From: Syngnathus acus
Taxonomy: Eukaryota > Chordata > Actinopteri > Syngnathiformes > Syngnathidae
NCBI RefSeq assembly: GCF_901709675.1
Contig: NC_051091.1
Span: 11,194,967 to 11,258,966 of the forward strand
Direction: 5' to 3'
Length of the DNA: 64,000 nucleotides
In this document: piece after piece, positions 1-14,600 of the stretch
How the letters are laid out: the number at the start of each line of letters is the position of its first letter
Position numbering within the stretch: position 1 is the first letter of the stretch
Program-made: the position numbers and the translations under genes
The notes under the pieces: model-generated
Told to the model about the DNA's origin: nothing
The model's database searches: none
What the model saw: only the letters and a program-made list of their open reading frames with translations

Positions 1-90
1 TTGACAAGTAGGTAGCTGCTCCCAAATCATTTCAAGAGGATTTGAGTTGGAGAGATGTTTCAAATGAAAAGCTATGCTATGTCTTTCAAG

Positions 91-3000
91 TCAGATGGCA
101 GAGTTGCTCTTCCACATGGAGAAACTGAAAGGCCTTATAAGAAAGTACCACTATGTTGTGCAGCGTTACCACATCCAGTACCTGGCTCAGTTTGACGCCT
201 TGGTTCTCAATGACACAATACAAGTAAACAAACATGCAAGTCTCCTCAGCGCTTGGGCTGCAACCGTCCCTAACGTCCGTCCATGTCCTCCACAGAACAT
301 GCACGTGTGTCCAGAAGAGGAATCTGTTCTGTTGAGTTCTTTTGTTTCAACTCTTTCTGTACTCTCAGTGAAACAAGGTAATTACAGCCAATGTTTTAGA
401 TCGAATGACAATTTTTGATGGTGTTTTAAATTCTAGGCAAAATAACAGCAGACTAATAGGATTTGAAGAAACAAACACAAGGTGGCGCAATATCGCCATT
501 CAAACACCAATGATTGTCTTGACAAGGATTACGCAATAGAAATATTGGCAATATTATTATTATTATTGTTATTAATAATAATAATTGGAGCATTTGTGAG
601 TGAATGGAGCTAACATCATTATCTAACCATCGCTACTTTTCATGACATCTTTATTTTTAGGTTTTTTTTTCAATTGGAAATATGTGCCTTGAAGATGTTT
701 CAAGGGAAACACTGTGCTGAATAACTTAATGTAATTCCTCTTGCCGTTGCATTTGGCAGAGGTTGGAAGGCTGCACTTCCCTTTGACGCTTTTCATTTGT
801 GTGTTTGCAGTGGAGAATAAAGAGGAGTTTGACTTCAAGGCTGTCAGATTGGACTGGCTGAGATTGCAGGTATGCGCACATATAATGTTTCCCTAAGGAA
901 ACGCGCTGTAGGGAACATATTTTATTGACTGGCTTACGGAATTACTGAAAATATTTACTTATCATCTTGGAAATAAAAATATTCAATGTCTTGTGTGGTA
1001 GGCCTACACCAGTGTGAACAAGGCCCCTCTGCTGATCAAAGACTACCCAGACTTGGCCAAGGTGATGAACATGATCCAGTTCCACACCAAAATGGTGGAC
1101 GCAACAGAAGAACTCCTGCAGGAAACGTCGGACGTCTCAATTCTCTGGTCAGCGCTCCTCTTTTTTAATCACTTGTTTGTTTTTCTACGCTGACTTTGAG
1201 CATTGCTTTGTTGAATAGTTTCTACCCGCGACTGTTTGAGAAGATGTTTTGCCAGAGCAGCGAAGAGATGACGATGAAGCAATACCTCATGGCTTTCCCA
1301 AATGTCTGCTCTAATTTCCACTGGGCTGGTCATCCTCTGTGCCCTGAAGAGGTCAGTGTTAATTAATTATTATAATTATTTTTTATTTTATTTTTTTCGG
1401 TCTTACTGGAAAAAAAATATTGCAACTATGCTGGATTTTTTGTTTGCCCAGGAGGAGGCGATAGAGAAAAGGAGTATCCGCTTGTGTGTGACCTTCTTGG
1501 AGCAGGTCGCCAAGCAGACCAGCAATGCCATACTGGAGATATGTGCCGAGCAGTACAACCTCAATGAACAGGTCAAAGTCCAGCACACATTGCTGCTTTA
1601 CTTAATACAAATAATAAATATGAACCCCACACCCTCTAGTTGCAACCCAAACACAGTTGTGAAGCCATCAGCGCAGCTCGCTACAGGCAGCAAAAGAAAG
1701 CCACGCCCAAGAAAAGAGAAGTCCAGAAAGAAAAACCAGGAGCTGAAAGCCTAAGAAAGGACCGCACCATAACAACCAAGTCAGATATTTTCTTGACCAG
1801 CTCCATTTTATGACATTTTCTTCCCAAAGTTGTTCTACCACATTATCCCTAAACACTTGCATCCTCTCTTTTCGTCTCCCCTAGCATGGACAAAATGCAT
1901 TTGATGCTAAGCGAGATTTGCTCCACCTACAGCCTGTGCAGCAACATGACGGTGCACGAGCACGTCGTCGTTCCCACCGAGTTCCTCTCTTCACATCTGG
2001 AGGCACGCTTCTCAGAGTAGGGCAACTGGGAAAGCGGGGGGGCACTGAAAGTTTGCCTTAAGTGCCCCTTAGCGAATTTGAATGGGATTTTATATGTCCT
2101 GTTTAAGTATCTCTCTGCAACCACTTGGAGGGAATCAGTCAAGTCACTGCTTTGCTCTGCGTCATTTCAGTGCTAAATGTTATTTAGATTAGGGCCTGGC
2201 ACCCGGGCAACATAAGGTTTTTCATGTGCACGTGCTCTCTGCTTAATCTCCCTCCTTTGAGCAGATGATTATCTCCCCCGTCACCCTAAAATTAGCATCC
2301 TCGAGTAACACAACTCTCACTCTAGAAAAAAAACTATCTAGGCCGGGCAAGAAGAGAAAGTCATAAGAGAAAAAAGTAACTGTACTATGAGAATAAAGAT
2401 GGAAGCAAAATCTAGCAAGAACAAAGTGAAAATATGTTGAGGAATTAGTTGTTGGTTAATTTTACCAGGGAAAAAAAAATTCAGATTTTTATCTGAATAA
2501 AATGCAAATAATCGATTTGCTTAAAACAAGCAAACAAAAATCTAAAAAAAAATTTAGAAAGAAAATTAACTTTTTTTTTTTTTAATAATTCATTTCTTAG
2601 GTCAAATAAGTGACCTCAACGAGAGGTCAGTGACATGCATTGAATGTATTTTCCAGGATAATTGTACGAATGGCCAATTACAACCAGAGCACCCAGAAGA
2701 TCGCCCGACCCACGGAGCTCCTGGCGGGAGTGACGGCGTACGCCAGCAGCCTCCAGACCCTCCCCAATTACATCAACGTGGACGTGGCGCGGCTGCTGAA
2801 GAACGTCCTGCTGCAGCAGACGCAGCCTCTCGACTCCCGAGGGAAGCCCACGCTCACCAACCTCTACACCAACTGGTACGTCCAAACGTGACCAATCAAG
2901 CACACCCTCTTCAAACTTTTTTTCTCAAGACTTTATAAAATGGAAGTCATTCTCCCAGATGGTTCTTCATGTTGCAGGTATCTGGAAAGTCTGCTGCGCC

Positions 3001-6000
3001 TGGCCAGCAACTCACTGATTGTACACTGTCCGACCAGGCAATGCTTTGTCAATCAAATATCTGACAACGATCCCGCCTTCCGAGCAGAAGAGTTCACGGA
3101 CATATCAGGTTAGCCTTGCAATGTGTAAATCTATCATCATGTATGACAAATGGCACGATGAAATAAGAAATAAATAAAATGCACACAGATACTTTCTACT
3201 AATTAACACATTCAAAATACAAACGTACTGTAAAAAAGTGTGTATTATAATTAAAATCTTAAATAGCCTTCCATACACTATAATCTCATTTAAACTTATT
3301 TATCAGAAACTTTCAACACCCACATAATTATGTAATAGCGACAATGGTGAGGGGAATCGTGATTTACTGGGGATTATTAAAAAGTCAGTTTTAAAGATTA
3401 AGAACTGTTCACCCACTAAGTAACCACCTACTAACTCCATGATGGTTATATGCTTTCCCACTCCATTTTTGCAGAACGCATCCAAGCCGCCACACTCGCA
3501 CAAATGTGCACACACACACACACATAGAGCACACTCCTCCTCACGATGTGTATATTTAAATGCTTACAGCACCTACATCGAGTGAGTCATTGGCACATGA
3601 ACCACCTCCTCCAATGTTAAACACACACAAAAGTCATTTTTGGGGTCATTGGTGGGTCGTGATGTGAATGTGATATCAGGATGATGTTGTGAACAGAGCT
3701 GCGAGCGCTGGCCGAGCTACTGGGAACATACGGCCTCAAGTTCCTGAGCGACAACCTCATGTGGCACGTCACCACGCAACTCAGCGAGCTCAAGGTACCA
3801 AAATGGAATTGCAGTAATTCATAACACTGGAAACACCAACACCGTCCTCATACCTTCAAAATCATCACTTTTTAAGAGACACCAAAAACGGCATTCACCC
3901 AGTGTGAAAACAAATATTAAATTTACAGAATTTTGACAAATAAGATCGTTTTGGTAGCATTTTTTTTTTTTTTAAATATAGAGAATAAAATTCCCTGAAA
4001 TATTGGAAAATACTCAAAAGAATCTGGCCTGTTAGCTTGAGAGTCCAAGTACATTTCAGGATGAGGGGGGTAGTGGCCTCTTCATCCCCCCCCCCTCTAG
4101 CTCCGCCAGTGCTGCAAAGTAGTTATACAACCACAGTGGTGCAAATAATTTGCATCAGTTTGTCTCTCATAATAATCATCAAAATTTGAATAACAATAAC
4201 TATTTGTATAATATGACAATCCACGTTACTACGATAATTAGAAACTGGTGGTGGAGAACATGGACGTTCTGGTGCAGATGAGGAACAACTCTGATAAGGC
4301 GGAGGAAATGGCCAATCTCAAGAGGAGGCTGACAGGTGAGCGATTTGGTGGAGCAAAAGTATTGGGACACCTTGCCGTGACACTGGCTCAAAAACACAAC
4401 TTTTAACTTGGAAATGAGCTTGGGAGGAACCTTGGTGAACAAGTCACATGCTACTTCACCAAGACGTTATTATTGGTTCACATGGTACATTCCCATTACA
4501 AGAAGCAAGGATGTTTTCCAATGTGTGTTCAAATCCCACCAGGTAGTGAGAACCTGCTGAAGAGGATGACCATCATAGGAATGATCCTGTCCTTCAAAGC
4601 CATGGTGCAGGACTGTCTCAAAGAGGTGACGCTTTACAAGATGTTGAAAAGCATTTCATATTATTTGGTTAATTTTACTTTTTTCTATTTTCACTTCATC
4701 ACAGGTGATGCAGAAGCATTGCCCTTTCCTGATGGGGCCCATCGAATGCTTGAAGGACTGCGTTTCTCCTGACACCGACATAAAGGTATCAACACTCGTC
4801 GCTGTGTCTTTACATGAGAGCCTACGACGATTTTCTTTTTTCGGTGTGTTTGTTCAAATGACTCAACAGTGTGGACATTGTGGAAAAGGAACAACAAATG
4901 TGTGCCCGCTGTTACCGGCCAAATTAAATTCTTTATCTCCCGGCGGGGAGCTCTTATGTGAACATGACACGCCAATGCCCATGGCCCCCCTTTTGCTTAC
5001 GTCTGGCCCCTGAGTGAGGCATGACAGCCGTGCCACAGCTCAGACCAGGATAACCCCAAAGACGTCAGCAAAACCCCCACCCCTCCTCGTTCCACCACCC
5101 TCCTCCAGCCGTGAGAGAGACCACATCAGTGGAAACACCATATGTCAGTGCAAATAGGGCAATACCAACCTTCACCCTTAAGTTCGCTTTCATCAAACTC
5201 ATTTGTGTCTACTTGTTTGTATTAGTACAAAAAAAAAAAAATCGAGTAGTCTCACTTTGAGGGGTTCCAATCACAAGATGAACAAAATGTGAAAAATTGC
5301 ATGCAACTTTTTTCTCCCCTCCCTCCAAAAATACCAACTATATTTAAAATAAACCTCTCACTTTAACCGCGTAAAATTACAATTTTTGTAGTTTACTAAT
5401 AGTATGACATCATATTCATGAAAATACTAAACAAATGAAAGACCATTTACTCGAGGCACCCATATCAATCACTATTAATGTATTTCCAGGTGACACTTAG
5501 CGTGTTCGAATTGGCCTCCGCTGCAGGAATGAGCTGCGATGTCGACCCGGCGCTCGTGTCAGCTATCAGAAGCATGCAGACAGGTGACCATAAAAAGTAG
5601 TAATAATGATGCCGCAAATTTGTTTTCACTCATGAATCTTTTTTAAAAAAACTACAGATAACATGTCCATCGAAGAGGAGTACAAGCTGTCGTGCTTGCT
5701 GCTGGTCTTCATTGCAGTGTCCCTGCCAAGCTTGGCCCTGGACCCCAACTCTTGCTACAACCAAGATCATGGAGGTGCGCATTTGTTATATTCAATGGCA
5801 ACACTCTGACAAGATCAAGTGTTTGCACAACCCTCAACTCGACATTCATCAACCATCAGGGACATTTAGTAGGTTCACCTGCAGGATCACAGTTCAGCCA
5901 GGAATCAAAAGCGCAATGGCTGATTCATTCATCATAAAAAGCTACGTTTCATTTCAATAATATGCAATCCAGAAAAGAGGTGAGCCGTGCTCATCGCAAC

Positions 6001-7817
6001 TGTGATGTCATTTTCAGTCAAATGCAAGTAACAAAATGGCCGCCCCCTGTGATGGATAAAAATTCTTTGTGAATTCTGCTACTTAATTAATATTCCACAA
6101 ATGGAATATTAATCAGAATACCGTGTTTAGAGTAGTAGGGCTGCACTGAATTTTTGTTGTCAAATATTAACCTCCACTTTAATATGAATTCATTTTTCCT
6201 TTCAAAATGTATTAGTTCGCTTTTCTTAATGCAATTTTGATACTTGCTCCACTGGCTCACTGCCTTGGGTGGACCAAATATTGTGTCCTAGAGTATGAGT
6301 GTAAACAAGGCACCTCACCCTGAGAACAGCATGCGTGTCATACTTTCCATTCTCAAGTATGTCTGCGCCTAACGAGCAACACATGTTTTGCGTCCAGACT
6401 TTTGTGTTTACTGACGTGCATCGATACAGTCACTGATGCTGGTGTGTTGTGACCCCAAACGATCTGCCACAGAACCCGCGTTTATGGTGCTATCAAAGTG
6501 TGCCGCATTATTTACTTTGCCTCCACTTTCCATTGGTGAGATCCAAAAGCCATCGAGCAGGCAGGAAATGTGCCGGCATGCTTCCTCTTAAACTTAAGTG
6601 ATGGTTTACAGACTAATGCTAATTGGCGGGCTGCAAAACATCCTCTTTTGAGTTCCGCTTACTGTACGTCATGCACTTTGCAGTCACATGCACCCTTTTG
6701 TGTTGTGTTATTTATTGCATTCTTGTTTCCAACAGGCCACAACAACAACATCCACTGTTTGGCGCAGGCCATCAACCACGTGGCGGCCGCCATGTTGACG
6801 GTGCAGAACAAGAACATAGAGCAGCATCTCAAAGAGTTTCTCCTGGTCAGTGCTCCTAAAAATCTTTCCATGTCTTTTTATTTCCCTATGAAATCAAAGT
6901 TGCTTTTGGAACCAATCGCAAGTTATCCAGATGGAAAATCTGTGAAATTGCAAAAATTGCAACCGGTATAATGATGATGGGTGAGGTGGGGGCTATCAAC
7001 GAAAATCTTAGAAACCTCAGCCATTTTGTGCCTGATCAACCAAAATCAAATGAGAATCAAAATCTGGAGTAATCTTGGTTTGACAAGGCCACAAATATTT
7101 AATCTGTTTTAAGATGATTGGGTCAGAACAGATAAGAAAACTAACATGCCGCCATTTTGCAGCTGATTGATTATTCAAAAATCAACTGAGCTTGTGCGTT
7201 TATTCACTGTAAAATGCTATCTTACTTGGACAAGAAAGAAAATATCAGCCATTTTGCAGCTGCTCATTTGCAACCAATAGGTAAATGAACAACTTTTAGT
7301 GCTTGACTGTTTACGTTTCTTTCCTGTCCACATACAGCTAGCGTCCTCTGCCCTGCTTCAGATGGGACAAAATGTGGAGAGCAAAAACAGAGAGTCCATC
7401 TACCTTCTGCTGCACATGGTAAACTCACAATCCATAACTCTAATCCAACAATTAATGTTTTAAATTACATGTCATTACTGATTAGGTAGTTTGTTTCTTT
7501 AATTTAATTTAGCTAGAGTGCGAAAATGTTCAGACTGTCGATACCATATAATTCTAAGTACGTCCACGATTTTTGCTATTTTAATCACATATATATAAAA
7601 AATTTAAAAATAGACTGAATCGAGCAATCCAGCATGTTGGGAATTTGGCTAATCCTAGTTGATGTCCTAAAACTTTTGATGCGTCTCCTGTATTATTTAG
7701 ATTGTGGAGGAGTCTGCGTTCTTGAGCCAAGACATGATGGAGCGCTGCTTCCCGTACGTTCTGCTCCGGAATGCCTACAGAGAAGTGTACAAGCCCATCA
7801 TCATCACCCTTGGGTGA
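91..7817 (+). CDS. nckap1l: NCKAP1L/HEM1 (Nck-associated protein 1-like), 3' portion
   Basis: Subunit of the WAVE regulatory complex, which links Rac to Arp2/3 actin assembly; NCKAP1L is the blood-cell paralogue. Exons seen, all keeping frame: 91-223, 296-377, 811-869, 1002-1147, 1219-1351, 1452-1571, 1640-1779, 1885-2016, 2657-2875, 2978-3108, 3697-3794, 4242-4335, 4543-4625, 4705-4785, 5490-5583, 5658-5774, 6736-6845, 7338-7418, 7701-7817 (TGA). They encode about 722 residues, roughly the C-terminal two thirds of a ~1125-residue family; the 5' exons lie left of the window. Diagnostic stretches include [36 protein letters not shown] and [15 protein letters not shown]. The family is strongly conserved, so the paralogue call rests on the downstream neighbours pde1b and ppp1r1a, which flank NCKAP1L in human. 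An alternative last exon is possible: donor after 7813, acceptor before 8073, stop 8113-8115. AATAAA lies at 8194. Confidence 0.92.
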
Positions 7818-8193
7818 AAACATACCGACAGTCACTGTAACAAATTACAAAAAAAAATTAAATGAGCTTAAAAGATTTATGATGATGTTCACCTTTTTGC
7901 AAAATGTCCTTACTAAATCCTCGGGTGGAGCTGCACTTTTCAGAATGGAAAGTCGTTGATGCCCGTGTGTATTATTCTTTCAAACTTTCCATGAATAAAG
8001 ATCTTAATTATATTTAGTTTGTTTTTCTTTTCTTGGGCCGCGAGTCAACATGTGTTCCTCATCTGTTTCCAGCCGTCCTACCGCCTACTTCATCTACCCA
8101 ATTTCAACACGCTAAAATGACTTGAGGATCATTACAGAAACTGTAAACAGTAAATAGTACTGTTTATGTTTGTAATATTTTATAAAATGTAAA

Positions 8194-8199
8194 AATAAA
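8194..8199 (+). terminator. Poly(A) signal candidate for nckap1l
   Basis: AATAAA about 380 bases after the nckap1l stop at 7817 and about 80 bases after the alternative stop at 8115, in AT-rich 3'UTR-like sequence. It is the first canonical hexamer in a suitable position; no transcript data support it. Confidence 0.5.
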
Positions 8200-10940
8200 G
8201 CCAATTGTATGCAATTTTTAATAAATTTACAAGATTGTGCAATGATCTTAGGACTTCATCCTCCATGGGGGCCATATTTTACACGAGGGGAAACAATTGC
8301 GCAGTGGATCTGCGCAATGAATGCAGATAGGCGCATCCTTGACACACAAGCGCTCCCATGAGGTGCCCAAAATAGCACCATTTGCTTGAGAAATAAAAAA
8401 AGAGGGCAATGACGAAACTTGACATCTGACCAATTGCTCAAAACTGGTATTGGTATGCTTCCATAAAAAAATCATTATTATGAGTGTTACTATGTGCTAT
8501 TTTGTAAGTTCAAATAATTTTCGATTGCATTGCAAGTATGACGGCAGTATTTGAATTTGTGTGTGTCTTGTATGCAATTGGACTATTACTACAGCTTCAC
8601 AGTGTGTTCCTGTCCCAAGACACTTAAACGAGTTAATGGTGGAAACTCTGGTCCTGATATAAAGACTCTCTACTGATTGTGTTGGTGACGCAGAGCCTCT
8701 CCTGCTGACTTGTGAACCTCTGAGGAGTCCACAGGCAAGCAAATTGTGTTCACACACACACAGTCACGCACTGCCTTTCTCACACACGCACATGATGTGC
8801 ATTCACAGAGGAAAAGGCATGAAGTACGTGTGAGCGTAAACACAGAGCAGTGCAGGCTTACTAATATAAACCACGGCAATATATACACACGTGTTGGATT
8901 TACAGGAAGGCAAAGAGACTCATGTTCATTTTGGGGGGGTCTTGGTAACACACACACACACGCAAACTAATTCCAGAGGTCATGACACACCCACGCAAGA
9001 TAGGCAGAAGAAAGCCTGATAAACATCTGATTGTTGCGACATGGAGGACCGCATTGGGCCGGTAATGCTGACTTTGATTTTTCCCTTTTCTCTCTCTTGT
9101 CATACTATATTATATTGTTTTTTTTTTATAAATAATAATATATGCATGACATTTGTTAGTCATCCAATTGGAGGGCACCCAATTAGCCAATTAACATGCT
9201 AATTATACATATGGTGTAAAAAAAAAAAGTAACATTTTGTTTCTCGCATTTGATAAGGCAATCTAGAGGATGTGCTAATAATATGCTAACTATGTATACG
9301 ATGTGAATACGCTGATGCTAATGTGCTAAAAATGAAGGAAAATCTACGTACACTCAGCCTTAAATATTTCCTATTATTGGTCCTGACCATTTTCTGAAGG
9401 CTATTAGAAACATCCAATGATCAGAGGGGTGGGAAAAGGCTCAAATTTGGCAGAAGTATCAGTATGCAAGTAGCGTGCTTTAGCCAAATATGTCAACCAC
9501 CTGCATCTGTTTGTGGTGTTTAACCAAGAAGTAGCACTCAGTGAAAATGTCGACGTTGAAAGAAACTCAAGACTGGACACGTTGCTAAAAACATTGGATA
9601 AACTCTATTTCAGACTCCAGTATTGTAAAAACAGAAAAAGACCACCCCCTATGCCCCTCAGCACCCTCGGCCTCTTGGAAGTGTGGTTCCCATGAGGGGA
9701 CTTGCAACGTTTTGCAAAGTGATTTATGGTGTCCCAGAGTCACATTTCTTTCTGTGAAATGTAGCGGACAGCAAAAAGATCAAAGGCTGCGCGTTCATCA
9801 TCCTCAGGGGAGGGATAGACTGATAAGTAAACCCAAATAGTTAGACCACTAAAAAAGAGCAAAACTGCAAGCGGCTGCCAACCTGTAACTTGAACTATTC
9901 GTCAGGAGCGAGTCTTCTCTGGCATTTTAAGAACTAACCTTCTAGCAAGGAGTAGGAGGAGGCCTTAGTTTGTTTGTACATCTGTCTGTAAACAGGATTA
10001 CGCACCAACCAAAGACTTTTTATCCAAACTTGGTTAAGGCTTTACGCATTGGACTAAATGGGAACCCAATAAAGTCTGGAGTGGATCTATTTACGATCCG
10101 TCTCAAAATGGCATTTTGGGGGGATTAATGGGGAGAACCTGAACGCCAGATGACTTCTTTCAAACACCACTTTGTTTAATCCATTAGGGACAGAGCCAAT
10201 AGCAGCTGTGTGAAAAAGGGCAGGTACATTTTGTGGACCACATCCAGAGGCCAATTGATTATCAAGTAGTAAGAGTAAAAATCATAGTGCTACCTTTTGA
10301 CTTGTATGTTCTCAAATATATATAGATGCAAGATTAATGGGACCATCTCTCTCCCCTTAAGATGATATCTCCGATTTGGCACAACGGTATCATCTCGACC
10401 AAGATGCACTAGTTAGGTTGTGAAGTGAAACACTCACCAATGCAGCAACTTCACAGACACACTTTGACATCACTGGTTGCTTTTTGTGAAAACACAACCA
10501 CCTTCCAGTCATGTCATTGTGACTTCATTTTCAGCGCTATTTTGTGCCATGACAAAGAGCATGGGAGTTGGAGAGTGCATCTCAGCCAGTAGCCAATCCA
10601 GTACCAGCAACGAGGATGGAGTGGGGGTGAGACTGAAGCTGGGGTTTTCCCCCGTTGCATTTCTGCACAGTGCTGCTCCATAAAAAGATTACACATGGGT
10701 ATCAAACATCGCGGGGAAAAAATTAAGGCCATATTAAACAACCTATACTGGTCTTATCTACTTTCGGTATTGTCATTTTTTCAGCTTTCGCCCACAGAAA
10801 CTTTTGTATTTTGTACTTCTTAGCGCCGTGATGACACTTTGTGGGGACTTAGATGCTGATCATGTGTGCTTTTTGTTGGGTGCCTTTTGTGGTCCCATCT
10901 AAGGGACCCGCATGCATTTTATAGAGGCTGAGTGGTTCCG
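8200..10940. other. Intergenic, nckap1l to pde1b
   Basis: I see no convincing exon. The stretch holds CA-rich runs near 8750-8770, 8890 and 8950-8965, and AT-rich low-complexity sequence near 9110-9300. Short ORFs on both strands lack recognisable motifs or splice context. Confidence 0.6.
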
Positions 10941-10942
10941 TA

Positions 10943-10957
10943 TGACTCAGGTATAAA
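10943..10957 (+). promoter_or_regulatory. Candidate pde1b promoter: AP-1-like site plus TATA box
   Basis: TGACTCA (10943-10949) is followed at once by TATAAA (10952-10957), in the same direction as pde1b. That predicts a start near 10985 and a 5'UTR of about 665 bases with upstream ATGs (for example 11025). The arrangement suits a regulated promoter. No transcript evidence is available, and a closer start site is possible. Confidence 0.35.
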
Positions 10958-11650
10958 GGGTCAAGCAAGGCCGGGTCAGAGCAGGACCGGACTGTTCCGG
11001 AACCAATAATCAAAAAGTGCTATTTTGGGTGTCCATCGTGCAGGCTCTTGCAGCACTGTTCTGAGACCACTGACGTTTTACTATTGTTGCAGTATTGAAG
11101 TATTGACTGGACAGGAATTAAGTGGACAAAAATGTATTGAAATTGTGAGCCCCAGAATGGCAGCTCTGTTGTGGTTGTCTTCGGAGGACAAGCTTTGTTT
11201 TATGAGCCCCGGTTGGGGCAACTCTGGTGAAAGACTGTCTCTGTGGCTCCCTGATTCGTGGCAGCGTTGGAAAAACTCTCATTTGGGATTTAAGTACACA
11301 CTGCTTGAAAGGCTCGCAGTCAACACCTCATCAGTGAGGTCAGCGCACTCGCACTTGTGCACACACGCGCACACATGAACTGACAAAGATGCTCATACCA
11401 CACTCGCGCGCACACACACTGACACAGTCGTCCAACCAATCGGAGTGGGTGAGTAGGTCCCCCCAGAAGTGGGTGGGAGTGCTGTTGAAACACAAGTCTG
11501 TCTCGGGACACACAAGTTTTTGCATTGGTGCTTTGGAGAACTTTTTTTTTTAGGGGGTGACTCTAGAATAATCCTTTTTTCTGCACTTTTGTTTTGGGTT
11601 TGGGGGGGAAAAAAACACTGGGGTCCATCAGGATACAGCCTGAGCGCAGA

Positions 11651-14600
11651 ATGGCTGAACTGGTGCGAATTCGTAAGAAACATCTGCAGATGCCCATCTC
11701 GAGGTAAGACCACAGCACATTTTGAGTTATTTGAATGAACGCTTTTAATGGCCACTTGTTTGAGGTTTAATGTGCTAAAAACAGCCGTCACTGTGTTTTC
11801 AATGGGCATGACAAAATGATTGATTCTTGTTTGTGTTGTGGCAATGAAAACACAAGTTTTGCATTTTAATCTGTAGACAAAACTTGCTGTAAACAACTGA
11901 TGGCATGATTTGGATTTAGCAGCTTGACTATAGTTAGCAACCACGACGACACTTGCCAGTTGTTACAGGAACACTTGACTTCCTTGCGCTGTGGCTTAGT
12001 GGGAGGGGTAATGAGCTGCACAGAGAATGGGTCATGTGGTTTTGTTTTGGTTAGGGCTTTGACATCCTCGGGTCCGTTGGTGAACACAATTCTGCACATT
12101 CTCGGGGACGGTACGGTGTGTTGCTTTCATTTAGCGTTAAAAGTTGTTAAGGCCTCAGTCTTGTTCAAAGTGGTCAAATGTTAATAAAGCACTGAAAACA
12201 CAAGAGTTCATAATAATCCTGCACTCTTATAAACAAGTTTCTATATTGTTGGATATTTTGACTACTACCCGGAACTATTTCTTGCTTTGTCAGTCGGTAC
12301 ATGCATGTGGCATATGTGTGAGGCGGATCAACCCCGGGGGGCCAAAGAACTTGGGAGGTGCAGCGCAAGAAAAATAGAGAAGAAATTCTGTTTATCTTTT
12401 ATCTTCTAAGCAAATGCAGGCTTCCTCACACATTCCAATAAATCAGCGCAGGCAGGCAATTCAAGACTCTCAAGTTGTTTGAGATATAAATGTGATTAGT
12501 TGGTTTTCAAAATCCAAAAGAGAGTAAATTAAGCTAATTGCGCACTAAAGTTATTCAAGTCATATTTTTTTTCTCTTTTTGTTGAACAGCTATTTCCAGC
12601 TGGGCATGAGATGAAGTCGCTGCAAAGATTATGAAATGTTATGAATGATACGTTTTGCTTTATATTTTGATTTCAGAAAAAAAATCCACATTTTAAATAA
12701 ATTCATCAGAATACTCAGATTAGCAAGTGGACTTTAAAACAGGGAGAGGTGCAGCAGCTTGATAAAAATAAAGATATTTTTAGCATGCTAAAATAACTTA
12801 AGCTACCGTTAAGCCCCAAAATTCTCTGGCCAACTGTGTGACAAAAAAGACTCTCATTATGCCTCATCGGTATAGTGGCCAAAGTCATGTTGGCATTTAA
12901 AAAAAAAAAAAAAAAGCACAACAGTTTTACAAGAATATTTGCATTATTGATTTGCTAATAAAACAAAGGACTTCAAGGCAGGCGTAGCAACTTAAAAAAA
13001 AAAAAAAAAAAAAGGAAGACTTATATGTCGAGTATATTCCAAGACTGGATTATTGTATCAAATTCTTAGTTTAATGTCATTTTTAAAAAATATATATGTT
13101 TAGTTTTCTTCACCGGGGAAAAAAAACAGACTTCAAGTAGTACACCCATATATGATACCAAATATGGTTCCTCACCTCTTACATGAAACCTGCAGAAGCA
13201 CTAAAGCATGTTAGTTTAAGGAATTGTACACTACGTTTGCACTGCTCAATGATAGTAAAGTAGTAAGAGCTTGTCGTCAAGTAGTTACAGTCACGCTCCA
13301 CTGTGTACAAGACCAAAACTATTTGTCATTCATCCACATAAACAAAAGTCCACTTGATAAGTCATTTCCGGGGGAAAATCTGTCAAATATCTCACCAGCT
13401 GCTAAAACCCAAAAGAAGAAGTTATCTGGAAAGATTATGAGCGTTGACATTTGAGCGCTTGCTATTTTTATGGCTCAACAGCTTTCTGAAGATGGTGCCA
13501 GTGTGATAAACACTTAAAAAAGCCGTGGGCGCCAACGGCAGCATCCCCGCCTGTTAGCGTGGCGTCTTTGTCGTCTGGCCAGTGGGAGAGAAAGTCGTCC
13601 ATAATTTGAAAGAAAGTCACGTAACGTCCAATCAATCTAAATGAGAGAATAAATCGGCTTCTGTAAACAGAGGAGGAGATTTCTCATGGAGACTCGAACA
13701 AACCTGTCGGAGCTATGGGGATTTATTCATTGCATGAAGGCGAGCTACATGCCACAAACTATTAAATCATTTAAATCAAGGTTTCTTCAACAGCGATTGA
13801 AAATGGTACGTTGATGCACAAATATATGTGCAGTATATTTTTTTTCTAAATCAAGAAACCCCATGCCACAGTTACAATTTATCAGTCTGCTTTAAATAGC
13901 CTTGCTAATTTATGAACAAAAAGATATAAAAACAGATGTCAATCAATCGATTAATCAACAACTTAATCGACAACAAATCAATTAAATCATTTACATAATG
14001 TTGAATTGTCCAAATCCTCAAATTTCAGCGTATGTCATAAACACAAGCCTGACAATGAGCCCCATTCTCTATTCCCTATTCTAAGAGTCTCAATTCTCAA
14101 AACTTTCAAGAGTGCCTTACATAATTCCCAAAGCATGGGAAGTTTTACTCTCATGGAAAGATTGGCAGCTATGATTCCCTTTTCGCCACAGGCATTTTTT
14201 TTTTTCCCTTCTTGGGACAATTTGGCATGAAATGGCTTCCAAATAAACTCGGGAAGACCTTATTGCCTGCTGCGACTATCAACTCGCACACAACACTTAA
14301 ATACCTGCTTACAATTTACATTGCCAATGCTCCCAAATTGACATTACGTGACGCAGAATTGTTTTGCTCCCATCCATGAAAACCATCCAGTCCATCCATC
14401 CCTCCATCCAAATTTGAATGCCTGTTTTGGGGAGGCATGAAGAATCCTGTGCATGCAAAGAAAATCTGCAAAAACACAGGGCAGGCCACAGCTCAAAAAT
14501 CAAACCCAGTCTGAAAAGCACATAAACTACAGCAAAGGCTAGTGATTCCCAAAAGCTGGACCATGAGAGCCCAAAGCGGAATAAATCCCTAAATCCGTTC

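Noticed and set aside
11393-11944. 183-codon minus-strand ORF
   Set aside because: Antisense to pde1b exon 1 and its 5'UTR, with no recognisable motif; open by chance.
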